From the NCBI GenBank assembly GCA_019638935.1, contig JAHBSW010000009.1, positions 1-64,000 on the forward strand: a stretch of DNA of 64,000 nucleotides, read 5' to 3'. The first letter of the stretch is position 1. Every line of letters begins with the position of its first letter. The position numbers and the translations under genes were made by a program. This stretch comes from Cryobacterium sp. GTDB lineage: Bacteria; Actinomycetota; Actinomycetes; Actinomycetales; Microbacteriaceae. The notes under the pieces are model-generated. The model made no database searches and was not told the origin of the DNA. It saw only the letters and a program-made list of their open reading frames with translations. This document shows, in pieces, positions 53,801 through 60,913 of this stretch.

Positions 53801-54163
53801 CTCGATCCGAGCACCCTCGCACTGCTCGACGGCACCACGCCGGTCTCGACGCTGACGGTGACCGGCGGTGTCTTCACCGTGCTCAGCGGTCGGGTGCAGT
53901 TCGTTCCGACCGGGGGCTTCTCGGGAGCGGTGGCGCCCGTGACCTACCAGGTGACGAACGTCGAGGGGGCCACCATGACCGCGACGCTCTCGCTCACGGT
54001 CTCGGCGGCGTCCGGCAGCGGGTCGGGCACGGGGTCGGGCGGCGGCGCGCTCGGCGGCACCGGTGTCGAGGGAGTGCTGCCGCTGACGCTCGTTGCGCTC
54101 GGTGCCCTACTCCTCGGCGCTGTGCTGCTCGTTCTACGACGCGTCCGAACGCGCGACGCGTAG
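50867..54163 (+). CDS. Large cell-surface protein: serine hydrolase domain plus four CshA-like repeats
   Basis: 1098 residues, secreted. A signal peptide (1-27, ending SPALA) is followed by a beta-lactamase/esterase-like domain (to about 625): nucleophile motif STAK at 335-338, second motif YHTS at 438-441 where the family has YxN, and a GFGGISVVLMP segment. From about 635 there are four 104-residue repeats (52769-54010) of the CshA-fibril/Ig-like type, each with TVDVLxNDGxxGEPALD and GQIQFTPAASFSG. The tail has a G/S-rich linker, an LGGTG (LPXTG-variant) motif, a membrane helix and a basic end (RRVRTRDA), typical of sortase anchoring. AAGGAG precedes the ATG. Likely a wall-displayed enzyme on a stalk; the substrate is unknown. 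It overlaps the next gene tail-to-tail by 30 bp. Confidence 0.85.
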   Translation: MKRVLSATTVAALVAAVLIGGVSPALAAPDPVPGDPLTGTGVGTRTVLTSANLASTANPGGVVDSTAGFGVPAYAAPALHNFQGTLRINNINATTTGTSSLYDPYNNVYFSTAFWYRYLPYSGNIATTNYYLQQQFTQNGSHLIPTTRGFQYLASLNWDILWGVGRTWSEAGDVIGGNPASRASIPFTLVFKEENCAFNGLMTFLYNDTTTSRVRYQVSSETCSYFKGNMWGNLTSTYTPGVIANADAIGSAYALEVANRMPTKPLSALVTDYPSAGFDLSALTAGTTAAHITNYGFVYNGVNYLGACVTRTANTLTNAAGLHPFCEQLGLPSYSTAKSIFMGGALMMLGEKYGESVYDELVRDWVPEVAGIATWSDVTFNNLVDMASGHYTSSGNQVDEDGSVMASFFGITNTTRAQKMPFATSYPYQVAPGTQWVYHTSDSFILSAAMNAYLKDKEGASADIWSTFYADVLTPLGISPDASATKRTTGANSTPWGGYGLFWTPDDLAKIGAFFAGGDGSHGGTQLLNADMVADSLQQDPTDTGLSTGTGFSYNNSFWARPFTAADNAAFTTPFSVPFMSGFGGISVVLMPNCSVFYRVGDNAEFSWAGIVSESHKLDSMLNPSCAAGPTPEPTTLADDSETTAYETQVTVDVLDNDGLLGEPALDASTLALLDGTTPVTTLTVTGGTFAVVSGQIQFTPAASFSGSAGPVTYQVTNVDGVVGTATITITVGAAPQHTTMLNDTASTAFQTAVTVDVLGNDGLPGEPALDASTLALLDGTTPVTSLTITEGVFEVVGGQIQFTPSSSHTGPVSAVTYQAENAEGVVGTATLTVTVGAAPQPSTLANDTANTSYETAVTIDVLGNDGLGGEPALDSTTLTLLDGTTPVTTLTVAGGTFTVVSGQIQFTPAASFSGAAGPVTYRVTNLDGVSGTATLTVTVDAAPPATTTLVNDTPSAAFGATVLIDVLGNDGTGGEPALDPSTLALLDGTTPVSTLTVTGGVFTVLSGRVQFVPTGGFSGAVAPVTYQVTNVEGATMTATLSLTVSAASGSGSGTGSGGGALGGTGVEGVLPLTLVALGALLLGAVLLVLRRVRTRDA
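52769..54010 (+). repeat. Four tandem 312-bp coding repeats
   Basis: Units begin near 52769, 53081, 53393 and 53705. Stretches such as the segment encoding ALDASTLALLDGTTPVT are nearly identical at DNA level between units 1 and 2, so recombination could change the repeat number. Confidence 0.85.
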
Positions 54164-56038
54164 CAGGTTGCCCGAGAAGAACTGCGTCAGTTCTTCTCGG
54201 GCAGCCAGCGGAAGAACGTGCGCAACATACTGATCGGGGCGCACCACCACGACACAACCGGCTCGATCGATCCCCCGCTCATCGAAGAAGTCGGGGTGCT
54301 TCGGGTCGACCGCATACACCTTCTCGTAGTCGATCAGCCCGAACTGCCCCACCCTGGGAAGAAAGATCCGCGGCACCGACCCGAGGTCGACATCCTCGTA
54401 CCGCTGCTGGTAGACGACCTTGACGTCGAAGACGCTGTCGACATCGTCGCCGGCGGGGGTGAAAAGGATGACCGGCGACTCGGCGTCGGCAGCCAACCAC
54501 TCGGCCCACTCCGTCAGTGCCGAGGGCTCCCCCGCATGCGGCGCATCGGCGAACGCGTACAACCGCCACCGGCCGTCCGCCCGATGGTGGTGCCCGAGGT
54601 GCACCGGGTTCGCGTCGGCAACCCGCATGGCACGCGCCGACTTGAAGCGCTTGCCGATCGGGAAGCCGCTTGCAAGCTGCTGGTGCGTCGCCTCACCGGT
54701 GAGCATTGACCGCTCGTACTGCGTCATGAACCCGGCCGGGAACTCGGCCGTGGTGACGTAGAACTCCGCCAGCTCGTCGGGACTGTCGAACTCCTCCGGC
54801 TTCTTCGCCATCATCGCCGACCACTCGCGATCGAAATCGATGAGGTTCTGGGCGACCACCTGCCGCTCGCCTGAATAGGTGTCGAGCAGCGAGACGGGGC
54901 TGCGACCGGCAACGACCTGACCCAGTTTCCAGCCCAGGTTGAAGCCATCCTGCATCGACACGTTCATGCCCTGACCGGCTTTGGCGCTGTGGGTGTGGCA
55001 GGCATCCCCCGCAATGAATACGCGCGGCTGGCGCGTGCCGACCAGGTCGGTCGGCACGTCGTCGAAGCGGTCGGTCACCCGGTGTCCCACCTCGTAGACG
55101 CTCCACCACGGCACGTGCCGCACGTCCAGGGTGTAGGGGTGCAGGATCTCGTTCGCCTTCCCGATGATCTCCTCCAGCGTGGCCTGCCGCACCGAGTGGT
55201 TGCCGTCGGCGACCTCGCCCAGGTCGACGTACATGCGGTAGAGGAATCCGCCCTCACGCGGGATGTGCAGGATGCTGCCCTTGGACGAGTGAATGGCGCA
55301 CTTCGTACGGATGTCGGGAAAGTCGGTGACGGTGAGCGCATCCATCACACCCCAGGCGTGGTTGGACGGCTTCCCGACGTGCTGTCGGCCGATCGCCCTG
55401 CGCACTGCGCTGTGGGCGCCGTCGCAGCCGACGACGTACTTGGCGCGCACCATGCGGGTCTCGCCCGCGCCGTCGCCAGTGGATCGTTTGAGGGTGACCG
55501 TCACGGGATGCTCGCCGGAGTCCTCGACCTCGAGACCGACGAACTCCCAGCCGTAGTCGGGTCGGATCCGGGCCGGGCCGTTCGCAGCGTATTCGGCGAA
55601 GTAGTCGAGCACCCGCGCCTGGTTGACGATCATGTGCGGAAACTCGCTCACGCCGTGCGGGTCATCCTCGGTGATCTTGGTGCGGATGATCTTCGACGGG
55701 TCGCTGGGGTCGGGCGCCCAGAAGTTCATGGCGGTCAGCTGGAACGCCTCCTGGATGATGCGCTCCGCGAATTCGAAGGCCTGAAAGGTCTCGACGCTGC
55801 GCGCCTGGATGCCGTCGGCCTGTCCGATCTCGAGCCGCTTCTCGCGCCGCTCGATGATGCGGGTCGTGACGCTCGGGTACTGAGTGAGCTGGGCCGCGAG
55901 AATCAGGCCGGCCGGCCCCGACCCGACGATGAGCACGTCCATGGTGTCGGGGAGTGACTCGGGGCGGTCGATGCCCGTGCCCGCCGCGTCAAGAATGCGC
56001 GGGTCTCTCGTGACGTAGCCGTTCCTGTGAAACTGCAT
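54134..56038 (-). CDS. FAD-dependent aromatic hydroxylase (phenol/3-hydroxybenzoate monooxygenase-like)
   Basis: 634 residues, the long form with a C-terminal thioredoxin-like domain as in phenol hydroxylase and MobA-type 3-hydroxybenzoate 4-monooxygenase. FAD motif VLIVGSGPAGLILAAQLTQY is at about 36-55; DG motif YVVGCDGAHSAVRRAIG; second FAD motif PRVFIAGDACHTHSAKAGQG. GAGGA 8 nt before the ATG. It is divergent from the hpa operon and may make the catechol (homoprotocatechuate or a relative) for it. No HpaBC hydroxylase is seen in the window. Confidence 0.85.
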   Translation of the reverse strand: MQFHRNGYVTRDPRILDAAGTGIDRPESLPDTMDVLIVGSGPAGLILAAQLTQYPSVTTRIIERREKRLEIGQADGIQARSVETFQAFEFAERIIQEAFQLTAMNFWAPDPSDPSKIIRTKITEDDPHGVSEFPHMIVNQARVLDYFAEYAANGPARIRPDYGWEFVGLEVEDSGEHPVTVTLKRSTGDGAGETRMVRAKYVVGCDGAHSAVRRAIGRQHVGKPSNHAWGVMDALTVTDFPDIRTKCAIHSSKGSILHIPREGGFLYRMYVDLGEVADGNHSVRQATLEEIIGKANEILHPYTLDVRHVPWWSVYEVGHRVTDRFDDVPTDLVGTRQPRVFIAGDACHTHSAKAGQGMNVSMQDGFNLGWKLGQVVAGRSPVSLLDTYSGERQVVAQNLIDFDREWSAMMAKKPEEFDSPDELAEFYVTTAEFPAGFMTQYERSMLTGEATHQQLASGFPIGKRFKSARAMRVADANPVHLGHHHRADGRWRLYAFADAPHAGEPSALTEWAEWLAADAESPVILFTPAGDDVDSVFDVKVVYQQRYEDVDLGSVPRIFLPRVGQFGLIDYEKVYAVDPKHPDFFDERGIDRAGCVVVVRPDQYVAHVLPLAAREELTQFFSGNLLRVARSDAS

Positions 56039-56090
56039 CAGTAGTCCTCACGCTTGATCGTGTTCCGCACCGAACATCCTGCACCCACCC

Positions 56091-56119
56091 TTGACAGCGG
56101 GGTAGCCGCATGATGAAAT
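56091..56119 (+). promoter_or_regulatory. Promoter/operator of the hpa operon
   Basis: TTGACA (56091-56096), 17-bp spacer and TGAAAT (56114-56119). ATGAT/ATCAT (56110-56122) overlaps the -10, and TGAAA/TTTCA arms extend over 56114-56133. The GntR protein encoded as the second gene of the operon is the likely ligand-released repressor. Confidence 0.55.
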
Positions 56120-56153
56120 CATATATCTTTTCATACACAATGGAAGAGGACGC

Positions 56154-57677
56154 GTGAACCCCATCGCCGCGCTGCTCGGCACTCGCCCCGGCAAGATCAT
56201 CGCCGTGCACCTCAACTACCCGTCCCGCGCCGCGCAGCGCGGGCGCACCCCCGAGCAGCCCGGCTACTTCCTCAAACCCTCGACCTCGCTCTCGGCCGGC
56301 GGCGTGCTCGAGCGGCCGGCCGGATGCGAACTCCTCGCCTTCGAGGGCGAGATCGCGCTCGTCATCGGCACGACCGCGCGGCGTGTAACCCCCCAAGACG
56401 GTTGGGCCTGTGTTTCCGGCGTCACCGCCGCCAACGACCTCGGCGTGTACGACCTGCGCTACGCCGACAAGGGCTCGAACCTGCGGTCCAAGGGTGGCGA
56501 CGGCTTCACCCCGATCGGCCCCGCCGTGATTCCGGCGACGGATGTCGACCCCGCCGCCCTGCGCATCCGCACCTGGGTGAATGGCGAACTCGTGCAGCAC
56601 GACACCACCGCCGACCTGCTCTTCGACTTCGGGCGACTCGTCGCCGACCTCTCCCAGCTCATCACGCTCGAACCGGGCGACCTCATCCTCACGGGAACGC
56701 CGGCCGGATCCACCGTCGTGCAGCCGGGCGACGTCATCGAGGTCGAGGTCGACGGCAACGGACACAGCAGCGGGCGACTCCGCACCGAGGTGGTCGAAGG
56801 AACCGTGCCCCTCGCCGAGTTCGGTGCTCAGCCCCGAGTCGACGACGAGCAGCGGGCGGAGGCGTGGGGGTCGGCGGCCGGGTTTCGAGACGATTCGGCT
56901 TCGCCGAATCCCTCAACCCTCAAGCCCTCGGCGAAAACCGGTGATCGAGTAGCGGACGAAGTCCGCGTATCGAGATCCGCCCTCTCCCCAGAACTGACAG
57001 CCCGCATCAACTCCGTCGGCACCGCCACCCTGAGCGTGCAACTGCGCAAGCGCAGCATCAACACCGCCACGATCGACGGCGTGCGGCCGACGCAGCCCGG
57101 CATGCGCCTCGTCGGTCGCGCACGCACCCTGCGCTTCATCCCCGGTCGCGAAGACCTCTTCGAGCAGCACGGCGGCGGCTTCAACGCGCAGAAGCAGGCC
57201 TTCGACTCGCTGAGGCCCGGCGAGGTGCTCGTCATCGACGCGCGCGGCGAACGCGGCACAGGCACCGTGGGCGACATCCTGGGCCTGCGCGCGAAGATCA
57301 ACGGCGCCGCGGGAATCGTCACCGACGGCGGGGTGCGCGACCTCGACGCCGTGACCGAGCTCGGCATCCCCGTCTATCACGCGGGCGGACACCCGGCGGT
57401 GCTCGGCCGCAAGCACGTGCCCTGGGAGGTCGACGCGACCATAGCCTGCGGCGGAACCGCCGTGCAGCCGGGTGACGTGATCGTCGGCGACAACGATGGC
57501 GTGGTTGTCATCCCACCGACGCTGCTCGATGAGGTCGTGACCGACGCGATCGAGCAGGAGCGACAGGAGACCTTCATCGCCGAACGCGTCGCCGAGGGCG
57601 ACAGCGTCAAAGGCCTCTACCCCATGAACGACGAGTGGAAGAGGCGGTACCAGGCGTGGCTCGAGGATCGGCCGTGA
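56154..57677 (+). CDS. Fused fumarylacetoacetate-hydrolase-family (HpaG-like) and RraA-like protein
   Basis: 507 residues. Domain 1 (about 1-235) is the FAH fold (KIIAVHLNYPSRAAQRG, CELLAFEGEIALVIGTTARR, KGGDGFTPIGPAVI, LILTGTPAGSTVVQPGDVIE), expected to isomerise or decarboxylate the ring-cleavage product. Domain 2 (about 270-507) is an RraA/HMG-aldolase-like fold (GTGTVGDILGLRAKINGAAG, IVTDGGVRDLDAVTELGIPV, GDVIVGDNDGVVVIPP), often an oxaloacetate decarboxylase or hydroxy-oxo-acid aldolase. The linker (FRDDSASPNPSTLKPSAKTG, DRVADEVRVSRSA) is encoded by family B repeats at 56880-56990, so the junction is repeat-derived. GTG 56154 with AGAGGA. Confidence 0.87.
   Translation: MNPIAALLGTRPGKIIAVHLNYPSRAAQRGRTPEQPGYFLKPSTSLSAGGVLERPAGCELLAFEGEIALVIGTTARRVTPQDGWACVSGVTAANDLGVYDLRYADKGSNLRSKGGDGFTPIGPAVIPATDVDPAALRIRTWVNGELVQHDTTADLLFDFGRLVADLSQLITLEPGDLILTGTPAGSTVVQPGDVIEVEVDGNGHSSGRLRTEVVEGTVPLAEFGAQPRVDDEQRAEAWGSAAGFRDDSASPNPSTLKPSAKTGDRVADEVRVSRSALSPELTARINSVGTATLSVQLRKRSINTATIDGVRPTQPGMRLVGRARTLRFIPGREDLFEQHGGGFNAQKQAFDSLRPGEVLVIDARGERGTGTVGDILGLRAKINGAAGIVTDGGVRDLDAVTELGIPVYHAGGHPAVLGRKHVPWEVDATIACGGTAVQPGDVIVGDNDGVVVIPPTLLDEVVTDAIEQERQETFIAERVAEGDSVKGLYPMNDEWKRRYQAWLEDRP
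56880..56990. repeat. Family B repeat pair inside the FAH-RraA gene
   Basis: GTTTCGAGACGATTCGGC/GCCGAATCCCTCAACC (stem ATTCGGC/GCCGAAT) is followed by TGATCGAGTAGCGGACGAAG and TCCGCGTATCGAGATC (stem GCGGAC/GTCCGC). These match the units at 26891, 60822 and 31111. Frame is preserved. Confidence 0.8.
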
Positions 57678-58384
57678 GCATGGATGTCGCCACGAAGTCT
57701 AAGTCGCAGCTCGCCTACGACTTCATCAAGGAGCGCATCGAGGACTCGAGCTACACCCCCGGCTACCGGCTCGTCCTCGGCTCGATCGCCAACGAGCTCG
57801 GCGTGAGCGTCGTGCCCGTGCGCGAGGCCATCCGTCTGCTCGAGGCCGAGGGGCTCGTGCAGTTCGAGCGCAACGTCGGCGCCCAGGTCGCCATGGTCGA
57901 CCCCCGCGAGTACGAGGTGACCATGCAGACACTGAGCCTCGTGGAGGGGTGGGCGACCGCGGCATCCGCCCCGTTCATGACCCCGGATGACCTGGCTCGC
58001 GCGCGTGCGATCAATGACTCCATGGCGCGAATGGTAGGGAACGCAAACACCGAGCATGTGGATGCCGCCCATTTCGATCCGGTCGTCTTCACCCGGCTCA
58101 ACCTCGACTTCCACTCGGTGCTGTTCGAGCACTGTCCGAATCCGCACATCCGTGACCTCGTCGATCGCGGCTGGGCCAGACTGCGTGCGCTGCGCGAGTC
58201 GACGTTCAGCTTCGTTCCCGGCCGCGCGCGGGAGTCGGTCGCCGAGCACACCCGCATTCTCGACCTCATCGAGGGCGGAGCCGACCCGCTCGAACTCGAA
58301 CTCGTGGCCCGCAACCACCGCCTCACGACGCTCGACGCATTCCTGAAGCACCGCGAGAACCACCGCAGCAAGGAGACAGCATGA
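57674..58384 (+). CDS. GntR-family (FCD-type) transcriptional regulator
   Basis: 236 residues. The winged helix is YDFIKERIEDSSYTPGYRLV, ANELGVSVVPVREAIRLLEA and EGLVQFERNVGAQVAMVD; the C-terminal all-helical ligand domain has metal-site-like HFD, DFHSVLF and EHTRIL. The GTG at 57674 overlaps the upstream stop (GTGA) and has GAGGA at 7 nt; ATG 57680 is an alternative. It sits inside the hpa operon and likely represses it until the substrate is present. Confidence 0.87.
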   Translation: MSMDVATKSKSQLAYDFIKERIEDSSYTPGYRLVLGSIANELGVSVVPVREAIRLLEAEGLVQFERNVGAQVAMVDPREYEVTMQTLSLVEGWATAASAPFMTPDDLARARAINDSMARMVGNANTEHVDAAHFDPVVFTRLNLDFHSVLFEHCPNPHIRDLVDRGWARLRALRESTFSFVPGRARESVAEHTRILDLIEGGADPLELELVARNHRLTTLDAFLKHRENHRSKETA

Positions 58385-59325
58385 AGTTCCGCAGCGACCC
58401 CGCCCGGATTCGCGGCTCGATCGCGCCGCTCATGACGCCATTCACGAGCGACGGTGCCGTTGACCACAACAGTCTCACCAACCTCGTGAATTGGCAGCTG
58501 GCATCCGGAAGCCACGGAATCTCCATCGGCGGCTCGACGGGCGAGCCGAGCGCGCAGACGATCGCCGAGCGCGCCGAGGCGATCCGCACCGTCGCCACCG
58601 CCATCGACGACCGGGTGCCGTTCATGCCGGGCACGGGCTCGGCGAAGCTCGACGAGACGCTCGAACTGACGGCGGCGGCGCGTGATGCGGGCATCGACGC
58701 CGCGCTCATCATCACGCCGTACTACGCAAGGCCCACGCAGGAGGCCCTCTACCGCTGGTACAAGACGGTCGCCGACAAGTTTCCCGACCTGCCCATCGTC
58801 GCCTACAACGTGCCCAGCCGCACCGCCGTCGACATCGCGCCCGAGACCGTCGCCAGGCTCTTCCGAGAGGTCGAGAACTTCGTCGGAATCAAGGAGACCA
58901 CGCGCGACTTCGAGCACTTCTCCCGCGTGCTGCACCTGTGCGGGCCGGAGCTGCTGGTCTGGAGCGGCATCGAACTGCTCTGCCTGCCCCTGCTCGCCCT
59001 CGGCGGTGCGGGCTTCGTGAGCGCGACGGCCAACATCGCACCCGCCGCGAGCGCCGAGATGTTCGAGGCGTGGGAGTCGGGCGACTTCGATCTCGCCCGC
59101 GAGATCCACTACGGCCTGCACCCCCTGGTCGACCTGCTCTTCGTCGAGACCAACCCCGCGCCCGGCAAATGGGTGCTCGCCGAGCGCGGCCTCATCACCA
59201 GCGGCCACGTGCGCTCACCGCTCATCGAGCCGACGGATGTCGGGCTCGCCCAGATGCGCCGGCTCATGACCGAGGGCGAGCGGTACCTCACCCCCGCCGA
59301 GGGCTTCACGATGGGAGACCGCTGA
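58381..59325 (+). CDS. DapA-family (dihydrodipicolinate synthase-like) pyruvate aldolase
   Basis: 314 residues, class I aldolase TIM barrel. The GGSTGEPSAQT loop, the catalytic Tyr in LIITPYYARPTQEALYRWY and the Schiff-base lysine in FVGIKETTRDFEHF are present. Lysine synthesis is unlikely in this place. In the hpa pathway the last step cleaves 2,4-dihydroxyhept-2-ene-dioate (or its homologue) to pyruvate and succinate semialdehyde, normally by class II HpaI; this enzyme may do that (inference). Coupled to gntR by ATGA. Confidence 0.82.
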   Translation: MKFRSDPARIRGSIAPLMTPFTSDGAVDHNSLTNLVNWQLASGSHGISIGGSTGEPSAQTIAERAEAIRTVATAIDDRVPFMPGTGSAKLDETLELTAAARDAGIDAALIITPYYARPTQEALYRWYKTVADKFPDLPIVAYNVPSRTAVDIAPETVARLFREVENFVGIKETTRDFEHFSRVLHLCGPELLVWSGIELLCLPLLALGGAGFVSATANIAPAASAEMFEAWESGDFDLAREIHYGLHPLVDLLFVETNPAPGKWVLAERGLITSGHVRSPLIEPTDVGLAQMRRLMTEGERYLTPAEGFTMGDR

Positions 59326-60830
59326 TGGCCCACTTCGTTCCCGCGAACCTGCCCGACCGCATCCGTCACTACATCGACGGAGCCTTCGTCGACAGCGTCG
59401 ACGGCGAGACCTTCGGTGTGCTCGACCCGGTGTCGAATGAGACCTACGTGCAGGCGGCGGCAGGCACCCAAGCAGATATCGACCTCGCGGTCGCCGCCGC
59501 GAAGCGCGCGTTCGACGACGGGCCGTGGCCGCGCATGAAGAACCGGGAGCGGGCGCGCATCCTGAACCGCATCGCCGACCAGGTCGAGGCACGGGATGCC
59601 GAGCTCGCCGAACTCGAGACCTTCGACACCGGACTGCCGATCACGCAGGCGCTCGGCCAGGCGCAGCGGGCCGCCGAGAACTTCCGCTTCTTCGCCGACC
59701 TCATCGTCGCCGGGCGTGACGACACCTACCAGGTGCCCGGCGCGCAGGTGAACTACGTGCACCGCAAGCCCGTCGGGGTCGCGGGACTCATCACCCCGTG
59801 GAACACCCCCTTCATGCTCGAGAGCTGGAAGCTCGCGCCCGCCCTCGCCTCGGGCTGCACCGTCGTGCTCAAACCCGCAGAGTTCACGCCGCTCTCCGCC
59901 TCGCTCTGGGCCGGCATCTTCGAGGAGGCCGGCCTGCCGCAGGGGGTCTTCAACCTCGTCAATGGGCTCGGTGAGACAGCGGGCGACGCGCTCGTCAAGC
60001 ATCCGGACGTGCGCCTCGTGTCGTTCACCGGCGAGACCACGACGGGCCAGACGATCTTCGCCAACGCGGCCCCGCAGCTCAAGGGTCTCTCGATGGAGCT
60101 CGGCGGCAAGTCCCCCGCCATCGTCTTCGCCGACGCCGACCTCGACGCCGCCATCGATTCCACACTCTTCGGGGTGTTCTCGCTCAACGGCGAGCGCTGC
60201 ACCGCGGGCAGCCGCATCCTCGTCGAGCGCAGCGTCTACGACGACTTCGTCGAGCGCTACGCTGCCCGTGCGAAGAACATCGTCGTCGGCGACCCGCACG
60301 ATCCCAAGACCGAGGTCGGCGCGCTCGTGCATCCTGAGCACTACGCAAAGGTCATGAGCTACGTCGAGCTCGGCAAGAGCGAGGGCCGGCTCGTGGCCGG
60401 TGGCGGTCGGCCCGCTGGCCTCGATGCCGGCAACTACGTCGCGCCCACGGTGTTCGCCGATGTCCCCTCGGATGCCCGCATCTTCCAGGAGGAGATCTTC
60501 GGCCCCGTCGTCTGCATCACGCCGTTCGACACCGAGGCCGAGGCGCTCGAACTCGCCAACGCCGTCAAGTACGGACTCGCCGCCTACCTCTGGACGAGCG
60601 ACCTGACACGCGCCCACACCTTCGCCCACGGAATCGAGGCGGGCATGGTGTGGCTCAACTCGCACAACGTGCGCGACCTTCGCACCCCCTTCGGCGGAGT
60701 CAAGGCGAGCGGACTCGGCCACGAAGGCGGCTACCGCTCGCTCGACTTCTACACCGAGCAGCAGGCGGTGCACATCTCGCTCGCCCCGGTCCACACCCCG
60801 AAGTTCGGAGCCACCCCGTTGGTCGAGTAG
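59325..60830 (+). CDS. hpaE: 5-carboxymethyl-2-hydroxymuconate semialdehyde dehydrogenase
   Basis: 501 residues, aldehyde dehydrogenase family. The Asn-containing ITPWNTPFMLESWKLAPALA, the loop FTGETTTGQTIF, the Glu in LSMELGGKSPAIVFADADLD and the Cys in LNGERCTAGSRILVERSVYD are the active-site motifs, and the sequence is HpaE-like. It oxidises the semialdehyde made by HpaD. The ATG overlaps the upstream stop by one base. The last codons and the TAG stop (GGTCGAGTAG) belong to a family B repeat. Confidence 0.88.
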   Translation: MAHFVPANLPDRIRHYIDGAFVDSVDGETFGVLDPVSNETYVQAAAGTQADIDLAVAAAKRAFDDGPWPRMKNRERARILNRIADQVEARDAELAELETFDTGLPITQALGQAQRAAENFRFFADLIVAGRDDTYQVPGAQVNYVHRKPVGVAGLITPWNTPFMLESWKLAPALASGCTVVLKPAEFTPLSASLWAGIFEEAGLPQGVFNLVNGLGETAGDALVKHPDVRLVSFTGETTTGQTIFANAAPQLKGLSMELGGKSPAIVFADADLDAAIDSTLFGVFSLNGERCTAGSRILVERSVYDDFVERYAARAKNIVVGDPHDPKTEVGALVHPEHYAKVMSYVELGKSEGRLVAGGGRPAGLDAGNYVAPTVFADVPSDARIFQEEIFGPVVCITPFDTEAEALELANAVKYGLAAYLWTSDLTRAHTFAHGIEAGMVWLNSHNVRDLRTPFGGVKASGLGHEGGYRSLDFYTEQQAVHISLAPVHTPKFGATPLVE

Positions 60831-60899
60831 CGCGCAGCGCGTATCGAGACCATCCGTCGATCTCGATACGCCGGCTTCGCCGGCTACTCGATCAACGAG
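60822..60899. repeat. Inverted pair of family B repeats between hpaE and hpaD
   Basis: Left unit TTGGTCGAGTAGCGCGCAGC...TATCGAGACC and right unit GATCTCGATACGCC...GGCTACTCGATCAACG face each other, so the whole 78 bp can fold into one long stem. The right unit also has its own GCCGGC/GCCGGC hairpin. It supplies the hpaE stop codon and lies in a co-directional gene pair, so it could attenuate or process the mRNA. Confidence 0.8.
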
Positions 60900-60913
60900 A
60901 GTAAGGAAACCCC

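Noticed and set aside
58381..59325. Annotation of this gene as dapA of lysine synthesis
   Set aside because: It shares the DapA fold and catalytic residues, but it is coupled to gntR and hpaE in an aromatic degradation operon, so a pyruvate aldolase role is more likely.
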